Below are positions 34,385 to 41,307 of a stretch of DNA of 41,307 bases, one piece after another. Position 1 is the stretch's first letter; every line of letters begins with the position of its first letter. Position numbers and translations under genes: made by a program. Under the pieces are notes generated by a model that saw nothing but the letters and a program-made list of their open reading frames with translations, was not told the DNA's origin and searched no databases. This DNA is from an uncultured Gilliamella sp. (GTDB taxonomy: Bacteria > Pseudomonadota > Gammaproteobacteria > Enterobacterales > Orbaceae). The stretch is taken from positions 1-41,307 of the forward strand of contig CAMLIK010000015.1 in the NCBI GenBank assembly GCA_946480175.1. Reading direction: 5' to 3'.

Positions 34385-35650
34385 ATGAATAAAAAACAAG
34401 ATCCCCTTTTCAAAACTATTTTTTCGACAAAAATGCTCATTTGTGTTTTTACCGGTTTTGCTTCAGGACTTCCTTTTTTTTTATTAATACAACTTTTACC
34501 AGCATGGTTAACCAGTGAAGGACTGGATATCAAAGCAATTAGCGCATTTTCATTAACGCAACTACCTTACATTTTCAAATTTGTCTGGGCACCATTTATG
34601 GATGATATTTCATTGTTTAAGATGGGACGACGTCGAGGGTGGATGTTTTTGTCGCAAATAATATTGCTATTTTTCATAGCGATATTAGGTTGTTTTTCAC
34701 CAACATTGAATATTTGGGTTATTGCTACTATATGCTTTATTATTGCACTGTTTTCCGCCACACAAGATATCGCTTTAGATGCATTTCGACGCGAAATACT
34801 TCTCGATTCCGAACTTGGATTAGGAAATAGTATTCATATTAATATTTATCGCATCGCAGGCTTGGTACCTGGTTCATTATCGCTAATTCTATCTCAATTT
34901 TTGCCATGGAGTAGCGTTTTTATTATCACAGCATTATTTATGTTACCAGCCATAGTTATGACTCTTTTGGTGAAAGAACCACTTAATCAACAAATACCAA
35001 AATCCCGTAATCTTGAAGATATTATTATAAACCCGTTTTTAGAATTTATTACTAGGAAAGGCTTTAAATCAGCCATGGTTATTTTGTCCTTTATATTTTT
35101 ATATAAATTAGGCGATAGCATGGCGACGTCCTTAGCGACCACTTTTTATATGAAAATGGGATTCAGCCGATTAGACATTGGTTGGATCGCCAAAAATGCT
35201 TCATTATGGCCTAGTATATTAGGTGGCATAATGGGCGGAATTTTGATGATAAAAATCGGGATTAATCGCGCTTTATGGTGCTTTGGTTTGGTGCAAGTCT
35301 TTTCTATTTTAGGTTTTGCGTGGTTGTCAATTGAAGGACCATTTAATGAAATTGGTTCACATGAAAAAATTATGTTAGCGTTAGTTATCGGAATTGAATC
35401 ACTAGGCGTGGGTCTTGGCTCAGCAGCATTTGTTGCATTTATCGCCAAAACGACTAATCCACTATATACTGCAACACAGTTTGCATTATTCACCAGTATC
35501 GCATCAATTCCTCGAACACTTATTAATTCGACAACAGGAATTATGGTTGAATATTTAGGATGGACGACCTTTTTTGGTTTATGTACGATATTAGCCCTAC
35601 CGGGCATGGTGCTTTTATTGAAAGTAGCACCATGGAATCTAAAATCTTAG
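34385..35650 (+). CDS. ampG: AmpG-type muropeptide permease (MFS)
   Basis: 421 residues, about 12 membrane helices. Typical AmpG text: MLICVFTGFASGLPFFLLIQLLPAWL at the start, YIFKFVWAPFMDD, and FSATQDIALDAFRRE. It imports anhydro-muropeptides through the inner membrane for cell-wall recycling, linking functionally to mltB. It is shorter than E. coli AmpG (about 490), lacking the two extra C-terminal helices. The ribosome-binding site is weak. The nitroreductase gene starts 8 bp after its stop. Confidence 0.9.
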   Translation: MNKKQDPLFKTIFSTKMLICVFTGFASGLPFFLLIQLLPAWLTSEGLDIKAISAFSLTQLPYIFKFVWAPFMDDISLFKMGRRRGWMFLSQIILLFFIAILGCFSPTLNIWVIATICFIIALFSATQDIALDAFRREILLDSELGLGNSIHINIYRIAGLVPGSLSLILSQFLPWSSVFIITALFMLPAIVMTLLVKEPLNQQIPKSRNLEDIIINPFLEFITRKGFKSAMVILSFIFLYKLGDSMATSLATTFYMKMGFSRLDIGWIAKNASLWPSILGGIMGGILMIKIGINRALWCFGLVQVFSILGFAWLSIEGPFNEIGSHEKIMLALVIGIESLGVGLGSAAFVAFIAKTTNPLYTATQFALFTSIASIPRTLINSTTGIMVEYLGWTTFFGLCTILALPGMVLLLKVAPWNLKS

Positions 35651-35658
35651 GAGACATT

Positions 35659-36312
35659 ATGGACAAACTATCATTAGCTTTCGAATTTAGGCACGCTTGC
35701 AAACGTTTTGATCAATCAAAGAAAATTAGTCATGCCGAGATTGAAGTTATTTTAGATGCTGGTCGTTTATCACCGTCATCATTTGGCTTGGAACCTTGGC
35801 ATTTTGTGGTTGTCGATAATACAGATATTAAAGCACAATTGCGTGCAGCTTGTTATAATCAAGAACAAGTTACTAGCTGTTCGCATTTTGTGATTTTACT
35901 TTATCGTAAAGCAAATAACTTCACTTCACAAAGCCCTTATTTGCGTCAAGCTGTAGCAAGAACTTTGCCAGATCAAAACGATCAAACGGCAATTGATAAA
36001 GCTAGCCAAGATTTTCTTAACTATATTAACTATGGTTTAGGAGAAGGATTGAATACTAATAACTGGTCAGAAATGCAGGGTTATATAGCGGCTGCAAATA
36101 TGATGACTACAGCGGCTTATCATAATATAGACTCTTGCGCGCTTGGTGGATTTCAATATGATAAAGTGATTAACATCTTAGAAAAACATATTCCTACATT
36201 TAGTCATGAAGTGTTTGGTGTCGGACTATGTTTAGCATTTGGTTATCGCATTGATGAGCAACCGCCACATATTCGTTGGTCACTCCAAGATGTAACAACT
36301 TACTTATCTTAA
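35659..36312 (+). CDS. NAD(P)H-dependent nitroreductase (NfsB-like)
   Basis: 217 residues from ATG 35659, with AGGAGA 4 nt upstream; a reading that starts further upstream overlaps ampG and is not supported. N-terminal RHACKRFDQSKKIS, SPSSFGLEPWHFVVVDN (FMN-binding) and the C-terminal GFGYRIDEQPPHIRWSL-type end identify the nitroreductase fold. It is an FMN enzyme reducing nitro compounds or quinones. It is probably cotranscribed with ampG and terminates at the hairpin that follows. Confidence 0.88.
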   Translation: MDKLSLAFEFRHACKRFDQSKKISHAEIEVILDAGRLSPSSFGLEPWHFVVVDNTDIKAQLRAACYNQEQVTSCSHFVILLYRKANNFTSQSPYLRQAVARTLPDQNDQTAIDKASQDFLNYINYGLGEGLNTNNWSEMQGYIAAANMMTTAAYHNIDSCALGGFQYDKVINILEKHIPTFSHEVFGVGLCLAFGYRIDEQPPHIRWSLQDVTTYLS

Positions 36313-36330
36313 TTGCAATTATCATCCTTA

Positions 36331-36348
36331 TGTCGCCTTTTGGCGGCA
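36331..36348 (+). terminator. Hairpin terminator after the nitroreductase gene
   Basis: Stem TGTCGCC/GGCGGCA (one G-T pair) with a TTTT loop, 18 bp after the stop. It separates ampG-nitroreductase from trxB. Confidence 0.6.
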
Positions 36349-36511
36349 TTAATTGAAAACACAAAGAAAACCAATACTATTGTGCGTTACTCAATATTAT
36401 CACCTTCACCTATTGCTGCAATAAACAATTTTGTTACAAGAGAAAGATTGATAATGTTAGACTTATTAACTATAAATTGCGCTAACCATATTTTATTTAG
36501 CCAGAAAATAG

Positions 36512-37477
<966 letters not shown>

Positions 37478-37492
37478 AACACGCTAAATAGT

Positions 37493-39220
37493 ATGTCACT
37501 AGATAAAAAACGTCAAACCTATTTACTTAACTGGTTAAAACAGCACACAAAAATGTATAAATCAGATTTGCGTGCTTCGGTTTTATCTGGTTTTTTGTTA
37601 AGTCTATTAATGATTGGTCAAGCAGCGTTATTGGCAATTATTCTGCAAAAATTAATCATCGATCGGACTTCGTTTTCTATGGTTGTTCCCTATTTTTTAT
37701 CTTTAATCGTCATTTTATTGTTACGTGGCTTGCTTATTTATCTTCGTGAGAAGATTAACTTTGCCTTAGGGCAAAAGATCCGTCAACAAATTCGGCAAAA
37801 AATTATCGATCAGTTTGAGTTATTTGGCCCTGCCTATTTAAGCCAAAGCACCACTGGCGCATGGAGTACTTTAATAATTGAGCAAGTCGATAATTTGCAT
37901 GATTTTTTTGCTCGCTACTTACCGCAAATGCGCTTAGCAAGTATGGTACCGATATTAATTTGTATTGCCATCCTCCCTTTTAATTGGGCTGCGGCCGTTA
38001 TTTTGCTTTGTACCGCTCCGCTAATTCCTATTTTTATGATTTTAGTCGGCATGGGCGCTGCGGATATTAATCGTCGTCATTTTAAGGCACTTGCTTATTT
38101 AAGTGGGCATTTTTTAGATCGCCTAAAAGGACTTAGTACCATTCGTTTATTCAATCAAGGCGAACAACAAACTGAACAAATTGCCCATGCATCTGAAGAT
38201 TTTCGCGTTAAAACCATGCAAGTGTTAAAAATGGCATTTTTATCATCTGCAGTTTTAGAATTTTTTACATCGATTTCGATTGCAATTGTGGCGGTTTATT
38301 TTGGTTTTTCGTATCTAGGAGAGTTTAATTTTGGCACTTACAATGGCACTGTCACTTTGTTTGCTGGTTTTTTTGCCTTAATTTTAGCACCCGAATATTT
38401 TCAACCATTACGCGATTTAGGAGTATATTATCATGCCAAAGCCGAAGCCATTGCCGCAGCGGATAATATTGAAACGTTTTTAAATAAAAAAATGGCACTT
38501 GCTGGTGATCAGCAAAAAAGCAAATCTAATCAATTATCATCAAACAGCCCCTTAAAAATAACTGTTTTAAAAACGATTGAAGCGAACGATCTTATTGTGT
38601 TATCAAACGAAGGGATACCAATAGTTGGTCCGTTTAGCTTTTCATTACACTCACCATTTAAATTAGCGTTAATTGGTACGAGTGGTGAGGGTAAAAGTTC
38701 TCTTATGCAGGTATTATTAGGATTTTTACCTTATCAAGGATCGCTCAAAATTAATGGTATTGAATTTAATCAACTTGATTTAACTAGTTGGCAACAACAA
38801 ATCAGTTGGATTGGGCAAAATCCTTATCTGATTAATGGTTCAATTCGGGAAAATATCCTACTGGGCAAACCAATGGCTACCGCCCGGGAGCTTGACGAAG
38901 TCATCTCCAAAGCGCAACTATCTGATGTTATCGCACAATTACCTGAAGGTGTCGATACTAAGGTTGGTGAGGATGCCGTAAGATTGTCTGTTGGACAAGC
39001 TCAGCGTATTGCTCTTGCTAGAGCGATGCTCAAACCTTGCCAATTACTGATCCTTGATGAACCAACTGCCAGTTTAGATAAACAGACAATCCAACAATTA
39101 GCTCCCTATCATATTGCGACAAATAGTATCACTATCACTCACCATGATATTGAGGATTTTGACCAAGTCTGGAAACTGTCAAAAGGGCAACTTACCGCCA
39201 TTAAGGAGAGCTTATGCTAA
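37493..39220 (+). CDS. cydD: CydD, subunit of the CydDC thiol exporter
   Basis: 575 residues. Six membrane helices (about 30-320) precede the nucleotide-binding domain: Walker A GTSGEGKSS, Q-loop WIGQNPYLINGSIRENILLG, signature LSVGQAQR, Walker B LLILDEPTASLD and H-loop ITHHD. With CydC it forms the heterodimeric ABC exporter of cysteine and glutathione needed for cytochrome bd assembly. It starts 15 bp after trxB without a strong ribosome-binding site and overlaps cydC by 7 nt. Confidence 0.95.
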   Translation: MSLDKKRQTYLLNWLKQHTKMYKSDLRASVLSGFLLSLLMIGQAALLAIILQKLIIDRTSFSMVVPYFLSLIVILLLRGLLIYLREKINFALGQKIRQQIRQKIIDQFELFGPAYLSQSTTGAWSTLIIEQVDNLHDFFARYLPQMRLASMVPILICIAILPFNWAAAVILLCTAPLIPIFMILVGMGAADINRRHFKALAYLSGHFLDRLKGLSTIRLFNQGEQQTEQIAHASEDFRVKTMQVLKMAFLSSAVLEFFTSISIAIVAVYFGFSYLGEFNFGTYNGTVTLFAGFFALILAPEYFQPLRDLGVYYHAKAEAIAAADNIETFLNKKMALAGDQQKSKSNQLSSNSPLKITVLKTIEANDLIVLSNEGIPIVGPFSFSLHSPFKLALIGTSGEGKSSLMQVLLGFLPYQGSLKINGIEFNQLDLTSWQQQISWIGQNPYLINGSIRENILLGKPMATARELDEVISKAQLSDVIAQLPEGVDTKVGEDAVRLSVGQAQRIALARAMLKPCQLLILDEPTASLDKQTIQQLAPYHIATNSITITHHDIEDFDQVWKLSKGQLTAIKESLC

Positions 39221-40845
39221 CGCTATTACGTCCCTATATTGCGCTTTATAAGCACTACTTTTGGCAAATTGTTATTGGACTGGGCTTAGCTATTCTTACG
39301 TTATTTGCCAGTGTCTTTTTACTTTCTTTATCAGGATGGTTTTTAGCGTCTACCGCGGTGGTTGGTGTTGCAGGACTATATACCTTTAATTACATGTTAC
39401 CTGCTGCAGGCGTGCGAGCCGCAGCTATTATGCGAACAGCGTCGCGTTATGCTGAACGTTTGGTCGATCATAATACTACATTTAAGATATTAGCCTATTT
39501 AAGAACGCTGGCATTTAAAAAGATCTTACCATTGAGCACCAACCAATTAGCTCAATATCAAAAAGCTGATCTGCTTAACCGCTTTATTGTGGATATTGAT
39601 GCACTTGATCATCTCTATTTGAAACTATTTTCGCCGATTGTAACAGCTCTCGTCATCGTTATGATACTATTTGTTGGATTAAGTTATATTAACCTTCCTA
39701 TCGCCTTAATTATCAGTATTGTACTCACTATTACTTTACTTGCCATTCCTGTAGTCTTTTATCATGCAGGTAAACAGTTAGGTGAAAACCTAGCTAAACA
39801 GCAAAGTGAATATCGAGCGTTATTAATTAACTATCTTCAAGGTCAAGCTGAACTGACTTTATTTAATGCGCAAAATCGTTACCGTTCAAAATTGGACAAG
39901 CTTGAATCAGACTGGCTTTATTATCAGAAAAAACAATCCACTTTAATGGCTCTATCCAGTGCTCTTGTGGTATTAATTGCCGGATTTTTGACTTTGTTGG
40001 TGCTTTGGCTTATCACCCAATATACATTATCGCCTTTCATTGCCCTATTCGTGTTTGTCTGCCTTGCAAGTAGTGAGATTTTAGCCCCTATTCCTACTGC
40101 ATTTATCTTTTTAGGCCAAGTATTGGCATCAGCAAAACGAACAACCGCTTTATTTACTCAAACTCCCGATATCAAGTTTACCGAGCAAGGTAAAGTGATA
40201 GATTTAACCACCGCCAAACTACAATTTAATGACATTAACTTTTGCTACCCAAATCAACCGTTTACAATCTTAAATCACTTTTCATTAACCGTTGAAGCAG
40301 GCAAACATATTGGCTTAATTGGTAAAACCGGCTGCGGTAAGTCGACCTTACTTAATTTAGTCACCCGCGCGTGGGAACCAACTTCGGGCAATATTCTTAT
40401 CAATGATATACCAATTAATCAACTTAACGAACCAACTTTACGACAAGTAATTGCAGTGGTACCGCAAATGATTACTATCTTTAGTGATACATTAAGACGA
40501 AATTTGTTAATTGGTGATCCACACGCATCAGACCAACAACTAATTGCTGTTTTACAGCAAGTTGAGCTATCGAAATTGCTATCAACTGAGCAAGGATTGG
40601 ATTTACCTTTAGGACAAGGTGGGCGTTCACTATCAGGTGGTGAAATTCGACGTATCGGTATTGCTAGAGCACTATTGCATAACTCGCCATTAGTCTTAAT
40701 GGATGAACCAACTGAAAGCCTTGATCAGCAAACTGAACAACAGATTATTCAGCTTATCAAGCAAATTTGCCATAATAAAACCCTACTAATGGTAACCCAT
40801 AGATTAACCGATAGTCCTTTATTTGATCGGGTGGTTGAGTTATGA
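39214..40845 (+). CDS. cydC: CydC, subunit of the CydDC thiol exporter, short C-terminus
   Basis: 543 residues. Six helices are followed by an ATPase domain with Walker A GKTGCGKST, Q-loop VVPQMITIFSDTLRRNLLIG, signature LSGGEIRR, Walker B LVLMDEPTESLD and H-loop VTHR. AAGGAG precedes the ATG, which overlaps the cydD end. The protein stops at RVVEL, just after the H-loop, where relatives usually have about 25-30 more residues (a G-x-I-x-E-x-G turn and final helix). The two other frames after the stop do not contain the missing text. It may be a natural short form or a recent truncation. Confidence 0.93.
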   Translation: MLTLLRPYIALYKHYFWQIVIGLGLAILTLFASVFLLSLSGWFLASTAVVGVAGLYTFNYMLPAAGVRAAAIMRTASRYAERLVDHNTTFKILAYLRTLAFKKILPLSTNQLAQYQKADLLNRFIVDIDALDHLYLKLFSPIVTALVIVMILFVGLSYINLPIALIISIVLTITLLAIPVVFYHAGKQLGENLAKQQSEYRALLINYLQGQAELTLFNAQNRYRSKLDKLESDWLYYQKKQSTLMALSSALVVLIAGFLTLLVLWLITQYTLSPFIALFVFVCLASSEILAPIPTAFIFLGQVLASAKRTTALFTQTPDIKFTEQGKVIDLTTAKLQFNDINFCYPNQPFTILNHFSLTVEAGKHIGLIGKTGCGKSTLLNLVTRAWEPTSGNILINDIPINQLNEPTLRQVIAVVPQMITIFSDTLRRNLLIGDPHASDQQLIAVLQQVELSKLLSTEQGLDLPLGQGGRSLSGGEIRRIGIARALLHNSPLVLMDEPTESLDQQTEQQIIQLIKQICHNKTLLMVTHRLTDSPLFDRVVEL

Positions 40846-40857
40846 GTTTTGCAAGAC

Positions 40858-41184
40858 TCAAAACACCAGTTTAGTCATTAACAATTGATTAGCTTGGTTG
40901 AAAGTGATTTCACCAATTGCTTCTATTACCGCAAAAATCACTGTGCACGATAAGCACGTTGACGGTAATGTCAGATTCTTGTCGTAATTAACATCACATT
41001 TGATACCACCTCGCATTAAATCATAAGCAACTAGTAGTTTGGTCCAGTTTTTTAGTCTATTTAGGCGCAGCTTTTAAGTTCAATAGTTGCTCAACTATGT
41101 ATAACGATGGGTTATAATGCCCTAAATGGTTACCTTCGGCAATAAAAGTAACAGTTTTATTACTCTAATATCTTCAATCTTCAT
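40858..41184 (-). pseudogene. Frame-broken unrecognised gene
   Basis: ATG 41184 has AAAGGAG 9 nt upstream, an excellent start. The frame begins MKIEDIRV and soon stops. Another frame reads NKTVTFIAEGNHLGHYNPSLYIVEQLLNLKAAPK. A third frame carries WTKLLVAYDLMRGGIKCDV and NQANQLLMTKLVF to TGA 40858. The pieces are in order and look like one protein of about 105 residues with two frameshifts. I do not recognise the family. It is convergent with cydC. Confidence 0.5.
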
Positions 41185-41240
41185 TTTATATTGCTCCTTT
41201 AATATTCAGGTTTATACATCTAATACCACCCCTGCGATAG

Positions 41241-41279
41241 TGGCGGCTAGATTTCATTGTGCAATCTAAAATTCCGCCA
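41241..41279. other. Nested inverted repeat near the right edge
   Basis: TGGCGG (41241-41246) pairs with CCGCCA (41274-41279). Inside, TAGATT (41248-41253) pairs with AATCTA (41263-41268). It lies about 60 bp upstream of the broken gene's start. It could be a terminator of a gene beyond the window or a leader structure. Confidence 0.4.
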
Positions 41280-41307
41280 ACACTGTCTGTTTATTTACCT
41301 ATCACAA

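Overview
The window is AT-rich gammaproteobacterial chromosome with compact operons. Several features point to the Orbaceae (Gilliamella-like insect-gut symbionts): the low GC, the E. coli-like trxB-cydD-cydC order, a VgrG-centred type VI secretion (T6SS) cargo operon, a Fet/P19-type ferrous iron operon, and DUF823-like secreted adhesins. The taxon is an inference from gene content; there is no rRNA or tRNA here to confirm it.

Layout. 1-2.0 kb: a DHA2-type drug exporter convergent with an ArsR-type repressor. 2.0-3.6 kb: decayed intergenic DNA carrying a deleted adhesin gene. 3.6-4.0 kb: a VOC-fold protein. 4.1-11.9 kb (minus strand): a T6SS cargo operon. In transcription order it holds vgrG, a DUF4123 adaptor, an unrecognised 292-aa protein, a large effector, and an array of related small secreted proteins, one of them broken, that are probably immunity proteins. 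The effector's zinc-protease half (HEAAHTFSLSH) is cut off from its N-terminal half by a frameshift exactly at a run of eight G. 12.3-13.9 kb: a UspF-like stress protein, a dead GNAT acetyltransferase and yceF.

13.9-23.3 kb (minus strand): a ten-gene iron operon. It encodes a periplasmic nitroreductase-like protein, FTR1 permease, P19/FetP, a DUF2318 membrane Fe-S protein, two FtsX-type permeases with their ATPase, a DUF4418 protein with a Met/His-rich loop, and a second permease/ATPase pair. A good Fur box and promoter sit upstream. 23.5-25.6 kb: an alkaline-phosphatase-fold phosphoglycerol transferase relative and a LysE exporter.

25.6-31.9 kb (minus strand): three adhesin-like genes. The first two are an apparently perfect tandem duplication of a 2,148-bp unit; the third is a diverged paralogue. 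Together with the pseudogene at 2.6-3.1 kb they form a family that shares its terminators, a far-upstream motif and, in three members, a promoter whose transcript would begin with a stem-loop. 32.0-40.8 kb is housekeeping: mltB, ldhA, ampG, a nitroreductase, trxB, cydD and cydC. cydC ends unusually early. The right edge carries a frame-broken gene relic.

The strongest leads are the G8-interrupted metzincin-like T6SS effector with its putative immunity array, and the duplicated adhesin family with its covarying 5' stem-loop.
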